Origin: Diaporthe sp. PMI_573
Lineage: Eukaryota > Ascomycota > Sordariomycetes > Diaporthales > Diaporthaceae
Direction: 5' to 3'
Length of the DNA stretch: 64,000 nt
NCBI GenBank assembly: GCA_021399435.1
Contig: JAJTUP010000010.1
Coordinates: forward strand, 868,001-932,000
A program made the position numbers and the translations under genes. Every line of letters starts with the position of its first letter. Positions within the stretch are counted from its first letter, which is position 1. The notes beneath the pieces were generated by a model. It was not told where the DNA came from. It did no database searches and saw only the letters and a list, made by a program, of their open reading frames with translations. Positions 21,768-33,812 of this stretch are shown here, piece by piece.

Positions 21768-22728
21768 TGTTGCGGGTGTCAGTGTGGATGTAGGCGGACT
21801 TTGTGATGTCAGTGAAGCTCAGAATACTACTGGTGAGGCACCGAACCAAAGAAGACGCGAACAGGGGAAGATATTTATTTACCTACAGCAGACGTATTTC
21901 CAACTCGTTCCCTCCGTTATTGCAGCCGGACCGGGTGTATCACCGCCTCCCGCCCTCCGCAGACTAATTGTGTCCCATATTAATTCGGAGATTTCGGCCC
22001 ACGCTTCCCACGGAACCAGACGTTCCTTGGCAGTTAACGGGATCAACATGAAACGCAACCATCAGTACCGGGAAATTGATTGACAATGTACTTGAAAAAA
22101 AAATGACAGACCCCTCGTCGACGGAAGAAAGCATCCTGGTCTACGAGTTTTTGTGGGCAGCATGCACCCACATCAAAAGGGGCTTTGCGGCATGATTAGC
22201 GCTTGCAATAAGCTTTCCAGGCCAAGCAGGCGGCTCGCCGGTTCCCGTTCCTTCAAGAGCAGATTAGCGAGATTGACGTCGTATCTATCGCAAGGCAATG
22301 GTCCAGATCACAATTCATTCCAGCTCGTGAGGCCTTTTGCAACGTCATTAAGGCTAACTATACCCACGTGCAACTTTAAATGATCTCGTCAAGTACCCTT
22401 CTCACAGATGCGTGGGAACACAAGAAAATGTGCGAAAGTGACTCGGTAGAACGCTCGCTCCGTGCCATTGCCGGAAACGCGAACGCGCGAACACCTCAAG
22501 TGCAAGTAAATACAGCACAGCATCACCAGTGCATATACGATCGATATATCTGAACACCACCACATGCATTCTTCTGGAAGAATCCTGCATACGCCATGAC
22601 AAACGCGACAGAGTGTTGAGTGTCTCGCCCACGGAATTCTCGCTTGGGCTGAGAGAGTGTATTCGCTATTCCGATGTCTCCCAAAAGAGTCCGTAACGAT
22701 TGTGGCCTAGATAGTCCTATGCATTGCC
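21768..22728. other. Gene-free interval
   Basis: Promoter side of cip1 and 3' flank of the first P450. No frame longer than ~100 residues and no domain-like sequence. Confidence 0.45.
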
Positions 22729-24553
22729 TCAAGTGCCTTTAGAGATCCTGACATACATATCCCTCTGTCTCCAAAGCACAAAGGAATCTTCCCTGAATGG
22801 CGTCGACGGGTTGATGAGTTGGAAATCAAACTCCCTCAACAGCTAAGGATATCACCAACGGTTAGAGCCTGTCAGACCAAGATGATCATCGACAAACTTA
22901 CCTCGAAATATATCTTGTACAGCTCAGTATACGCCACAAGCTTTCCGGCACACATCCACCGACCGCCGCCAAAGTGGATATCGATCGTGCGGTCCATTTG
23001 CTGTCTCTGGGCATCGCTGCACTCGAGCCAACGCTCCGGCCGAAATATTTCCACGTCTTCGCCGAAAATCTCTTTGCGTCTCATCAACGAAAATGAATTG
23101 TGTCCGACAGCCGTCCCCTCGGGAATGAACAGGCCGTTGAGGGTGTCACCGCCAGGAGGAACGACCTTGTAGTGACCATAGGGCGCCGGTGGGCGCATTC
23201 TGATGCCTTCGGCTAGGACGGCCTAGGGTTTTTGTGAACACAGTTAATCGCCTGCCGCTGCTAGTCAAGTCTCAAATGTTGCTGCTTACCTGCAGATATG
23301 GCAGCCTCTTTGCCTCCTCCACAGTTATGGGCGACGATGCCGCACCGGCCTGGATTGCTTCATTGATTTGCAACTTGAGCTTTTGGTAAACCCGAGGAGA
23401 GGTCATTAGAAAACTCATTGTACTTCTGATGACAGTCGAGCTGGTCTCCGCGCCAGCGATCAGTTGGAGGGGCGCTTCGGCTATGGCTGGCCCCTTTTGG
23501 ATGCCGTGACGCATGAAGGATCCCTGTGCTCTGTGTCAGCTTGATACGACACGGAATCGCTATGCTAGAATTTCCCATTGGAAACGACCAAAAGCAATTA
23601 AGACCGAAATTGCTAAGGGAGAAAACGGCACTTGGACACTTACCAACATGTCTCCGTGGTTCACCTCACCGCTTTCGAATCGTTTCTCAATGATGTCACG
23701 GGCAATTCTAAAGCGAGCTCTGTCAGATGAATGCTTAAGTTGGCGTGTCTGGAGACATAGGTGGCACGTACCCCATCAACCGCCCCAGCCCTGATTTGTC
23801 GGTGAACTTTGGTCTCAAGAAAGTCGAAACCACGAAAGAATTGGCAACTTTCCGCATGAAAGGGATTTCGGAGACGAGACCCGTGATTTTCAGTAACTGA
23901 TCTAGAGACTTCGTATAGTTGTATAAGTCACCCTCAGCGTCCAAGAACCCAAATGCCTCACTGTAAGACAGGTCGGTAATGACGTCCAGGGTAAAGTAGT
24001 AGGACAGACGGGCGAGATCCACGGGTTTGACTTGGTCGCCTTCGGAAAGATATCGCCGGCGTATTACGTCCTTTAGATGTGAAATCTTTGCCTCAACTCT
24101 CGTCTCCATGTCCATATTGTCCCGACCAGCGTAAGCGGCAGCCATCTTGGCTTTGACCTTATCATGGGGTCCTATTTCCAGAATAGTTGCCATATTGGAA
24201 TGCCCTGGAGTCATGCTGAGGCTCTCCCACCACTCATCTCTGTTATACTCGCTCCTGGCAGCTGAGATCTGGCGGAGAGTGTCCGGGTCATCTGTCAAGA
24301 GGTAGTTTGGTCCCACTCTTACCAGACGCCCATGCTTTTGTAGACCCAACAAGGCGGGTGCGATACCTCCTTTGAAGACGTACTTGACAATCCATAGGGA
24401 TGATACGGAGGCTATGAAGGGGCCGGGGACATGGGAAAGGCGGTACCAGGCCCTGAAGGTGGAAACGGACCACCAAACGACAGCAATGGCAAATGCAACG
24501 CCAATCAGCGTGGTTACACGCTGGCTTGATACACCCGCATGCAACGATTCCAT
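22729..24553 (-). CDS. Cytochrome P450 monooxygenase (first copy)
   Basis: Five exons (24553-23772, 23707-23644, 23523-23290, 23222-22902, 22842-22729) give 504 aa, the normal P450 length. It has an N-terminal membrane anchor (TTLIGVAFAIAVVWWSVS), the hinge HVPGPF, the I-helix oxygen-activation motif AGAETSS, the K-helix ExxR (EGIR), the PERF-type FRPERW, and the haem loop HFGGGRWMCAGKLVA with the Cys ligand. It ends FQLINPSTPFREDSFVL. Introns are 64, 120, 67 and 53 nt, all GT-AG. It resembles fungal secondary-metabolism P450s of the group with an AExxxR K-helix start, but no partner synthase is nearby, so the substrate is unknown. It is on the membrane of the endoplasmic reticulum by family. 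Confidence 0.93.
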
Positions 24554-25857
24554 TTTTGGAGGGAAGTTTCAAGAGAACGTAGGGGGAATATTGGAGTAAT
24601 CGAGCCTCAAGTAGAGGAGAAAACGAGGAGTTTTCCTCAAGTTCTGCAGTAGCGGCAGAACTGGCAGAAGCGGGGTGGCGAGATCCAGATTGAAACTGCA
24701 ATACGTGTGCAGTCTATTCCTTAAATATCCTGACAGGAGGGCTTCAGTCCACCTCCTGCCGCACCTGCAGGAGACTAGACTGATAGACGATAGCAATATC
24801 ATGCCCGCTCGACCCATTGGCCCGGTATTTCTCACCCAAGACACGCGAGGGCTTCGCAGAGGCTGCGAGGGCTCCGGCTAGAGCGGTTACTTGCCAATGC
24901 GCACTACCCATTCCAAGCTGGATCAACAACATACAACGATACTAATAGGTGGGCCGGTCCACCTTTGGCGGGAGAGGTAGTACTGCATATGCAGGGAAGC
25001 GGGGAGGAGGGGATCATGTCCGTTCTGTCACATGAACTATTGCTACTTCCACACAGTCTTTGGTGTCAAATGCAATTAAAAAGGCTTGGGATTGGTCATT
25101 CAAGTGCAGCTTACTGCTCTAAAAGCTGGAAAGTTCCTTGTCTTTGCTGTGAAACAGAAACTTGTCACCATATTTAGTGGTGGCGTGTCTGCTCGGCATT
25201 TGCTTGGGGATGACGCGCTCGGTCCAAACCCGCTATATTGCTTCTGCTCAAACTCGATGGCTGCTTACTCATACAAATTCGAGTCCCTGGCCGATTCCAC
25301 CAAAAGCTCTGTTTTTCTTGTCTCGAGCTGGGGTGGCGTTAGAATATTTGATTTGTTACTTACTCGGCCGATACTTCACATCCAGGACGAAACTCGTTAT
25401 CCGGCCGATATTACCTACCTTTATGACGAAGGCTCGCAAGTTGGAGACACAATAAATATACAGTCCTACTCACGCTATTGCATGTCAGTATTGACATAGT
25501 ACGAAGTTCCTAGACCAGACATGCTTCACGTTCAGCCTCCAATAGCATTCGGTGTCACTTTTGATAAAGGGTGTGACAAGTCTCTCAACCCGGATTGATG
25601 TACAAGGCACTTTAAGACTTCAGAGACTTAGCAGAGAGAAATTCCTCAGTCAACAGAACCCATTGCCCCCAATTATTAGTCTCTACCTTTACCCAGCCAG
25701 TTCAGTGGGCAAAGGCAGCGCCTACACTACAAGTCAGAGTTCAAGAAAAAGTTATGGCGATCCCTCACAGATATCGGATATGCGAAAAGTGTTTTGATTG
25801 CTTGATTTATCATGTACAGACGGGATGAAACTATATTGAGCCCATAGGCTTTCCTCC
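24554..25857. other. Gene-free interval
   Basis: Between the P450 start and the protease stop. A hydrophobic open frame around 25162-25455 (plus) has no ATG start and no recognised family, and overlaps another open frame, so I do not call it. Confidence 0.4.
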
Positions 25858-27295
25858 CTACAGACCACTTCCGTTATAGACAAGTCTATTAGGCGAACCC
25901 TTCGGGTCCGAAACAACACCGGTGTGGGCAAGCTGGAGCAGTCTATTCTTGATTGCATCAGGGGTTCCGAGCCCGGTCTCGATGGAGCGCAAGTAGCAGA
26001 TGATCCCTGCGGTGATCGGAGTCGCCATGCTCGTGCCCGTCTTGGTGACGAAGCCAGTGTCCGATCGGTAGTCGGCGGACAGGATATCCTGTCCGGGGGC
26101 GAAGAAGTCCAGCTCAGGGCCATAGTTGCTGCCAAAGACACCTTCGATGAGAAGCACGCGCTTACGGGCCGCATTCGTCATGCCGATTGTGATAATCTCG
26201 GGAACTCGCGCTGGTGTGTGCTCAGAAGCAGGCCCCTGGGATAAGCTTTTGTCAGTCGCCCGAATGCATGTGCGGCGCGATGGAGAATCACTTACATCGT
26301 TGTTTCCTGCAGCTGCGACGATGGTGATACCCTGGTTATAAGCAGCAAGTACAGCGTTATCCTGCGTGGTCGCCGTCGTTTGTCCCGCTGCGTGAACTGT
26401 CAGCTTTCCGTATCATGGTCTATTGTTGGAGAAGAAAACAGGGTACTGACACAGGGACATGTTGATGACCGAAGTGGCTTTCGTTCCCTTCGCAATGATG
26501 TCGTTCACAGCCCAGCTGAGGCCAGCCAATACCTGAGAGGTTGCTCCCTAAGGCGAAAGTCATTAGCAAGGCGGCGGAATTGTGGATTAGGTTGCGAGCT
26601 AGAACACTTACACCTCCACCACTGAACACTTTCACATCGATCACCTTCGCCTTCTTGGCCACACCATTCACCTTGCCCACAATAGACCCAGCAACGTGAG
26701 TGCCGTGGGAATCATCATCCGAATTTGTGCCTGTCTGCGTCGCAGAACCCGTCACGCCATTGAAGCCCCAGACGGCACGCGTGCTCTCGAATTCCGTGTG
26801 GGTCAGGCGGATGCCCGTATCCAGGACGTAGGCCGTCTGTCCCTGGCCTGCACGATCATCATAGACATAGTCAGTCGACCCGTTGAGCTTGTGTGAGAGG
26901 TCACCGAGCGCCCACAGCGCGCCCTTCTGTGTCGTCAGGGCACGCTTGCTGCTGCTGTCGAAGTCGGTCTTCTCAACGTAGATGTACTCGTCGGGCTCGA
27001 CGCTCAGAACCTCGGGCAGGCTGGCAATGGTTTCGGCTGTGGCGGAGTCAAAGTCCCCAGAGTAAGCGTTGAAGTCGCCGATCTGGTACGTCTCCTTGAT
27101 GCTCTCGTCTCGCCGGCCCAGCATGCCACGTACGCGGAGCTGGTGGGCGGACACCGACTCCGGAGACGAGCCCGGCTTCAGCTGGACGATGAACTTGCCC
27201 GGAATCACATTGTCTTGGCGCCGGGCTGGCTCTGTCGGTGCAGCCAGCAAGGGCAATGCGCCGGCGAGGATACTGAGGATAGCGGGGGCCTTCAT
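25858..27295 (-). CDS. Secreted subtilisin-like serine protease (proteinase K type, S8)
   Basis: Four exons (27295-26612, 26547-26451, 26387-26296, 26235-25858) give 416 aa. A signal peptide (KAPAILSILAGALPLLAAP) leads to an I9 propeptide (KFIVQLKPGSSPESV...VLSVEPDEYIYVE) and then the S8 catalytic domain. The triad is visible: Asp in YVLDTGIRLTH, His in DDSHGTHVAG, Ser in TGTSMATPITAG; the oxyanion Asn lies in AAAGNND. After maturation the enzyme should act outside the cell, degrading protein. The introns are 64, 63 and 60 nt; the second has a less usual GTCAGT donor. It is divergent from the M28 aminopeptidase across 698 bp, a sensible endo-/exo-peptidase pair. The upstream in-frame Met 16 codons earlier is rejected because it would bury the signal peptide. 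Confidence 0.93.
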
Positions 27296-27993
27296 GTTGC
27301 CTGGGAACGATGCAGCTCGGTCGCCGATGATAGCTGTGACCACAAGGACCGTTCTCCCCTCTGAGGTGGTCGCAACCGCAGATATACATATGCGCGGCGC
27401 ATATTGTTTTCCTCGTATTCATCCATGTTGGCTTGAGAACGTATCTATCGGCGCATAGATGCACCGTTGCTGCTATCGAAATTATTCTTGGTGCGGCCCC
27501 ATGCAGATGACGATCATAGGCTGGCGGCTACCTGTGTTGACCCAGATCGGTAAAGCAAAACTCTCGGCGTTCAGGGTCGATTCCACTATAGACCCAGGGG
27601 CTACGGGCCGTCGCTTGCTATTCCGAATGCGAAAGATCCAGTTGCTCCCTGTCTGTAGCTACCACCTTCCCAGTCTGGACGCTAAGCTCCGGTATTCGCG
27701 CTTGGCTTCTTACTGAACTGCCGCATTTGAACATTCATCATCGTATACTGGTTCAACGTGCCGGTCTATTATCGATCATCATGCGCTGGACGAAAATTGA
27801 TGGGGACGTTGTTTATAAATCCATCTTCAAGGGGCTCCATGTAAATCTCAGCTGTTGAGGAGCTTGTTTAGAACAAGTCCCATGTTAGCGTCTAGCTTTT
27901 TGTCTAGTCAACAGCCAACAATATTGTGCTGGATTTGCGATGTGAACAAAGCAGAAACGGTTTGCATGTCAAAAGTCCAAACACATTCTGTTC
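27296..27993. promoter_or_regulatory. Divergent promoter of two secreted peptidases
   Basis: 698 bp between opposite start codons. It contains GATA-type cores (for example TTATC near 27769-27773), which in ascomycetes can bind the nitrogen regulator AreA/NIT2. A shared nitrogen-limitation response is inference. Confidence 0.45.
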
Positions 27994-29621
27994 ATGATGA
28001 AGCTCACACGAGTCCCTACCCTGAGCTTCGCTCTGCTTCTAAGCAACACGGCAGTCGGACAGAAACCGGTGGTAGATTCTGCGACCCTGCAGGCAGATAT
28101 AGTATCTGACAAGTAAGTCAAATTCCTGAAACAAAAGTATATCTCCTCATTCACATGATTGACGCGAATCTCTGATAGCCTGCGGGCGGATCTCGTGGCA
28201 TTCGACGAGATTGCAACCGCCAATGGCGGAAATCGAGCCTTCGGCTACCCTGGCTACGACGCCTCGGTGGACTTCGTCTGGAGCAAAATATCCCAGCTGG
28301 ACGGTGTGAGAGCCTGGAAACAGGACTTTCCTGCCGTCTGGAGCCGCGACTCTGGGGCTAACCTCACAGTCAACGGGGTCCGATATGAGGCTTTCCCCGT
28401 CTATACTTCTCCGTACACGCCCACAGGCGGGCTGACGGCCGATGTCGTCGTCGGGCCTGTAGGCAGTGCTGGGTGTGACATTGCTTCTTACGCGGACCTC
28501 GATGTGACCGACAAGATCGTCTTGGTTGAGGCTGGGGATTGCCCGGGCGTACGACGCGGATTCCTCGATGGCAAGGTGGTTGCAGCTGCGAGATCTGGTG
28601 CCCTCGCCACCATTATCTACAACAATGTTACCACTAGGGAGACTTCTGCCGGGCTCTCAAGGTCGGACCCGAATGATATTCCCGCAGTTTTCATCAACAA
28701 TGCCCCAGGACTGGAGCTGAAAGGGAGGATCGAGACTGGGGAAATTGTCAACGCCACCGTGGTGTCCGCGGAGATCACAGACACTAGAATGACTCAGAAT
28801 GTTTTCGCTGAGACGGTCGATGGTGATCCTGAAAACACCATCATTGTAAGTCCACCAAGCAGCTTTATTTCATCCGTGCTCATGTTCTGAAGGACATCGT
28901 GCTGACTGGGCTCATATCAGCTGGGAGCGCATCTTGACAGTGTCGTGTCTGGTGCTGGTATCAATGATAATGGTAATTCAACGCCGAGGACAACGCGATC
29001 CCAGAGTCCCTTGCTGACCTCCTCATAGCATCCGGATCGACCCTCCTGCTCGAACTCGTCACAGCACTGGCGAAGTATACGACCAAGAACCGAGTACGAT
29101 TTGCCTGGTGGGGTGCCGAAGAGCGAGGACTACTTGGATCGAGATACTACGTCAACAATCTGCCAGCAGAAGAAAGTGCCCGTATCCTGGCCTACCTCAA
29201 CTTCGACATGGTGTCTAGGGGCTACTTTGGAGTCTTTGACGGCGACGGTAGCACGCACGGCGCCGCTGCTCCGCCGGGGTCTGGTGCCATCGAGCAGCTG
29301 TTCGCTGAGGACTTCGCCTCCAAGGGCTTGGTGGTGACTCCGGCCAAGTTCACGAATGGTAGTGACTATGCGTCCTTCTGGCAGGTTCTGAACAAGCCCG
29401 TTGGGGGCCTCCACACCGGCACTGGAGCTGAACAGGATCCGTGCTATCATTCGCCTTGCGACAACATCAGAAACCCCAACATTACCACCTTGACGATCAA
29501 CACTAAGGTCAGTGATTGAAGTACGCCTATCTGTTGTTGATCTCACTAACCAGATCGAATGTAGGCTGCAGCTCATGTTCTGTCGATTCTGTCCACAAAC
29601 GGCACGGAAATTATTCCATGA
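27994..29621 (+). CDS. Secreted M28 aminopeptidase with PA domain
   Basis: Five exons (27994-28112, 28179-28845, 28921-28972, 29029-29507, 29565-29621) give 457 aa. The order is: signal peptide (VPTLSFALLLSNTAVG), an N-terminal segment (LRADLVAFDEIATANGGNRA), an inserted protease-associated domain (~residues 120-230), then the zinc-dependent M28 peptidase. Metal and catalytic residues are visible: LGAHLDSV (His, Asp), GINDNASGS (bridging Asp), WGAEERGLLGS (Glu pair), LNFDMVS (Asp) and HSPCDN (last His). This is the aminopeptidase Y-type arrangement, which removes N-terminal residues from peptides outside the cell. The four introns are 56-75 nt. Start 27994 is a tandem ATG-ATG. Confidence 0.92.
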
Positions 29622-29782
29622 GTCAGTCGGCCTGCCAACCAGCAGAGAATTCGGGATTATCATTCCCTCATTTTGGTGGCAGTCTCATAATGCTGGCTTA
29701 ACTTCGTTGGGAGAGTGTCAGACTGAAGATAACTCCAGTAAGAAATCTGGAAGTCGTGTGTTTTCCACACAGGCCGTAACCT

Positions 29783-30002
29783 TGTGTTTTACTAGCTTTA
29801 TCTATATAGCTATTATTAAGGCTATCTATATTTTCTAGGCTATATACTATAATTGTTTTCTAATCTACTGCTATTAGCATTGTTTTTTGTTTTTTTTCAA
29901 ACGCTGGGTGTTTAAGCGTTTACCACTGTATGGAGGGACCGCCTACATACTGCTTAAGAAGCGTACGGACACGGATTAAAAGCGAAACCACCTAAATGTA
30001 CA
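29783..30002 (-). repeat. LTR-like dispersed repeat, left copy
   Basis: About 220 bp, beginning TG and ending CA. It is the inverted partner of 35799-36040: both share AAACGCTGGGTGTTTAAGCG, a GGGACCGCCTA block, CTGCTTAAGAAGC and an internal A/T run. The two copies differ mainly by C/T and G/A changes, as RIP would give. No coding capacity. A solo LTR is likely, but no clear target duplication flanks it. Confidence 0.6.
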
Positions 30003-30465
30003 TGTGTGCTCCGTGTCCGTGATTATTGGTCGTTGCGATCCTCTTCGTCAAGAAATGTTAGGTGGTTGCGGTGGCCATGGCACACAACGGAGGCCAGGTC
30101 TGCCGCAGTCACTTGAGAGATGAATTCCTGGCTGGCATTGGCCGTCACATTTCTTACGTCTGAATAGAACAAGTTTGATTTCACGATTTTGCGTGGAATT
30201 GGATGAGGTGAGATTCGTGTCCTAATATAAACTACCGGACTAGTCAGTGTTGATTCCTCCTCACTCAACTAATCTGGGAATGTTATCAGCCATAATGGGG
30301 CCTATTCATAATTATAAGTTACCCGTTCGATCTAAGACTGTCTTCCATTCCATCGAAGGAATCTATTCCTCAGCACGACCGAATCGATATTGTTCAGGTG
30401 AATCTGAGCACCTCCAAGCGTACTCTGCAGTTGGGCTTAGCGAGAAACTCAGATCCAACTCCGCC
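30003..30465. other. Gene-free interval
   Basis: Low-complexity flank between the repeat and the broken orphan gene. Nothing supported. Confidence 0.4.
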
Positions 30466-31396
30466 TCAAGAACGACCCATTCTACGTCCCTGATGCGCCT
30501 CTCGACACCCTCCACATCCCCCTTGCCTCACTGCTTGGTTTGCCTCAAGGACGACGTAGTGTACATCGCTGATGCCCTTCTCCAGAAGTGCTGCGTAGCA
30601 GGCATTGGCCATCTGGGTGCATGTAGACCAGTCATCGCTCAGGCTGCTGCGGCGCTTCACCTTAAGGATGAAGCGGATTGGGAGGTTCTTGGGCCCGAGG
30701 CTCGGACGGCCCAGGCACGCAATCTCGAATCCCAAGAGGCTACTACCCGTATTGGTTGGCTCACAGATGGACCAGACGATTTTGTGGATGTGGTGACCGA
30801 ATTCAGAAAGCGGCGAGGTCGCCGAAGACGGCGTATTGAACAGGTTGAGGATGGGGTGAGGCGGGGTGGGACTGAGCCTCTTGCGGTGGGCTTCAATCCA
30901 TGCCGTCGTCCTGTACTTCTTGTCGTCGGAATCCTAGTCGAACAAGTTGCGGATGACGGAGGGGTCTGAAGTGCCGCAGAGACTTCCCAAATCAGTGTAA
31001 GTGCCAACTGTGTAACAGTCTAGAGCCCATTTGGAGCACTGGGGGCGGTCCCAGCTGACGATGCTGGTGTTGTCCTCGGCCGCCCTGGTATTGTCGTTGG
31101 CCATGTCAGTGTTGTTGTCGGCAAGCTTGGTGTTGCCTGTCTCCTTTGTGTAATAGTCGATCGCCGAGTTGATGCCGACGCTGGGATTGGTGGCAGCTTC
31201 GTCCACTTCAATGGCGGTGGGTGGTGTGTGTCTCCACGGCTTGAGGGCTCGACTCTTCTGTAAGGAATGGTTAGTCCTCGTCCAGAGTCGCCTCACTGGA
31301 TCCAGGAAAGGGGGGAAAGACGGCGCGGCTGGGTACGCACGATCGTAGCTACTTGGTGTAACCAGTGCAATGGGCAGTCAGTGCCTGCATTGCGGG
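30466..31396 (-). pseudogene. Broken orphan gene with one internal stop
   Basis: A coding-like frame can be followed through an exon at 31396-31341, an 83-nt intron with a CTAAC branch site, and a second exon from 31257 to 30466. It reads RNAGTDCPLHWLHQVATIK, ...INSAIDYYTKETGNTKLADN..., then CYTVGTYTDLGSLC, and stops at a TAG at 30934-30936. The same frame then continues for another ~155 codons, including IRFILKVKRRSSLSDDWSTC and ISDVHYVVLEA. The tail after the stop resembles a fungal module of unknown function seen in orphan proteins. No start exon could be fixed. It looks like a gene killed by a nonsense change; a sequencing error or a missed intron is the alternative. Confidence 0.5.
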
Positions 31397-31678
31397 CTGC
31401 GGAAGAGGGAAGGAAAGTGAGTGGGTAAGTTGCGATCTCTAAGCTTTCATATTACGGGAAAGCGCAGTTCCCGTTCGGGCGAGGCTTGTGATAACCAGTA
31501 ACTTACAGCAGTGAATGGGCAGGCGAACACTTGATGGCATTTACTTATAAATTGGACCGGAACTTCTCTCTGATGAAGCCTGGATACCTGATTACATGAT
31601 CTCAACTCACGAGAGGCGTTTGCGGCTCCTGCATCAGCATGCCCATGAACACGCACACGTTCTACTAGCTACCTAAGT

Positions 31679-32510
31679 TCATGTATCTGGCAAAACACTT
31701 GACATTAGATTCTCAGCTTGATCGGCCAGTTCTTTCCCGACCTTGTCCTCGGGGCTTGCTCTGGCAGCAGATCCATGCTTTGCCTCGGGAATAATCACAA
31801 CCTCACTGTCAACCTCTCTCTTGGTGTCGAGAAGCTCGGCCGGCTGCTGCACTTTCTTCAAGGACATTGCCATGCCATTATCTCCGATCACCATTCAATA
31901 TGGGATCTTGATACCCTCGAAGTCCTTCGGGACCTCGAGCTCGCTCGGATGAGCGTTATAGGACGTGTCGATGAGGTGCTTTCCGTTTCTTGCAGTCTCA
32001 CCATGAGCAAGCTTTGTTGCTCCATATCCGCCCCAGCAGAAACCCACTACTCCGACTTTCCGATCAGCCCCCTGACCGCAGCGCAGGTCATCCATCCACT
32101 CCCGCACGGCTGGGTAGCGTTTGGGACGGCTGTTCCGAAGGCTGAATGGCACAAGTACCAGTGCCGCCTTCATGATGAGCCAGCTGGTGCAGAATATCAG
32201 GGTAAGTCTTCGCACCATAAATATGTGTGTGACCTGCGGTTTGACGAGCCACCCCAAAATCCCCGTTCACCAAGAATCATATCGATAAATGGCTTGGTTG
32301 AAGGATGCGCAGCAGTCCCTACAATTTTCAGCAAGTTGTTGCAAACTTCCGAAGATGGTAGTAAGACTCGTGGACTGGTACGTTCCACCCGAACGCGTCG
32401 GAAAGAACGACGATCAGGTTGCGTCGCGCGACACCCGTCTGACGTGTACATCGTGGCCGTGGAGTTAGGTCTCAATGCCATTGACCGGCCCGTGATGATC
32501 ATGGCCCTGT
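31679..32510 (-). pseudogene. Dead dienelactone-hydrolase family gene
   Basis: Parts of an alpha/beta-hydrolase of the dienelactone hydrolase family are readable in more than one frame. An upstream part reads LIVVLSDAFGWNVPVHESYY. A central part has the family nucleophile motif VGVVGFCWGGYGATKLAHG (Cys as nucleophile), followed by SYNAHPSELEVPKDF. A C-terminal part reads MVIGDNGM...EVVIIPEAKHGSA with the expected catalytic His. An in-frame TGA at 31895-31897 separates the last two, and at least one frameshift plus stops separate the first from the second. It is therefore not translatable as one protein. It lies in the block bounded by the inverted LTR-like repeats. Confidence 0.7.
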
Positions 32511-33812
32511 AGCAGTCTACGCACGATATGCTGGTGGTGTTGTGGGTATCAAGCCCGGAAAGGTGGCCGGGGAGTTAGGAGCAACTAGACCATGGCGTTC
32601 GGGTTTGCGAGTTGGCAATGGACAGTTTGCTTGCGTCAAACTGTGCACAATTGTCTTGATATTGGCCCGGGCCGATGCTTCATTTGTGGAGCTCTTGAAA
32701 CAGAACTTTGACCCCAGCATCAATTCACTGGAATTCGAGTAGACGCAATCGAGTCCACTTGCGGGCCCGGCAGCTTAAACCCGATGGTAAAGATAAAGTT
32801 CAGGCCGCATAAATCAGTAAGTTAGACTCCCACCCCTACCAAAGCTAAAGTCCCCATGGAGGAGAATCGATCTCCACCGAAACAGAAAGCTTTCATCGGA
32901 AGCACCCCGCGGGACATTTCCAGGAGTGGTAGCCGGGGTCCATTTATCGGGATGTTACTTTGGGGCTTTGTGTAAGTCTGAAGCACATGTGATGCGCACG
33001 TGTGTGAAATGAATCTCACCATATGCCCGCAAATGCCTCGAATCCTTCTTCGAAAAGAAGATAAGGATCGCGAAAGTTGGCCAGACCCTCGCCGTTTATT
33101 ATATTTTCTCCGCCTACAATGGCCACGGACTAGTCCAGCATCCGCCGTAGGCTTTTCTCGTCATGCCCAGGCGGAAGGGCCCGAGTCCCTGGTTTCCTTG
33201 CTCTGAAGGCATGGTCGTGATGTGCCTGAATCACGGGGTCTGAGGACCACTGTACCGTATTTGGTTTACGCGATGATATTGCAATATTTGACGACAAGCA
33301 GCGTACAAGTGGTAGTTTCCGGTTCCTGCTGAGCTGGCTTTAGATATCTCGGTTGGTGAGCCGAGTAAATGCCAGTACATATGGATCAGTGATTCTCATG
33401 CAAAATCCTTGGGAAATGTCCAGTTTCACGACCACATCAACCAGCAATCAAGGTTCACGGAATCGAAACAAGTGGCGTATGTATGGTTCTTCATGGGTGG
33501 GGAAGGAGATGAACACCCACCTGCCGTCTACACGGTGGGGCTTTTCCAGGACAAGGGGTACCTGGGAGAGAACGCGTAAAGCTCGGATTTACACCGGGGA
33601 CTTTGGAACAAACTCCATGAAGTGGTCGTCAGCATTGTAAATTGGGACTTGCAGCGTGCGCATGATCTGACTGTTAAGAGCCCCATGGAAGTCAGACAAT
33701 AAATCCTTCCAATATCCTTTTTGGGGGACGAAAAGATCTGAGTGCAAGTTTGGTGTCGAATCTCCAGCCGAAGCAACTGTTTACACGGATTAATCATTTC
33801 AATTCCGCCGCA
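32511..33812. other. Gene-free interval
   Basis: Only short frames. The last few hundred bases must hold the promoter of the dioxygenase gene. Confidence 0.4.

Noticed and set aside
25086..25499. Hydrophobic plus-strand frames as a membrane protein
   Set aside because: Two frames overlap, neither has a good start, and no splice pattern or family signature is seen.
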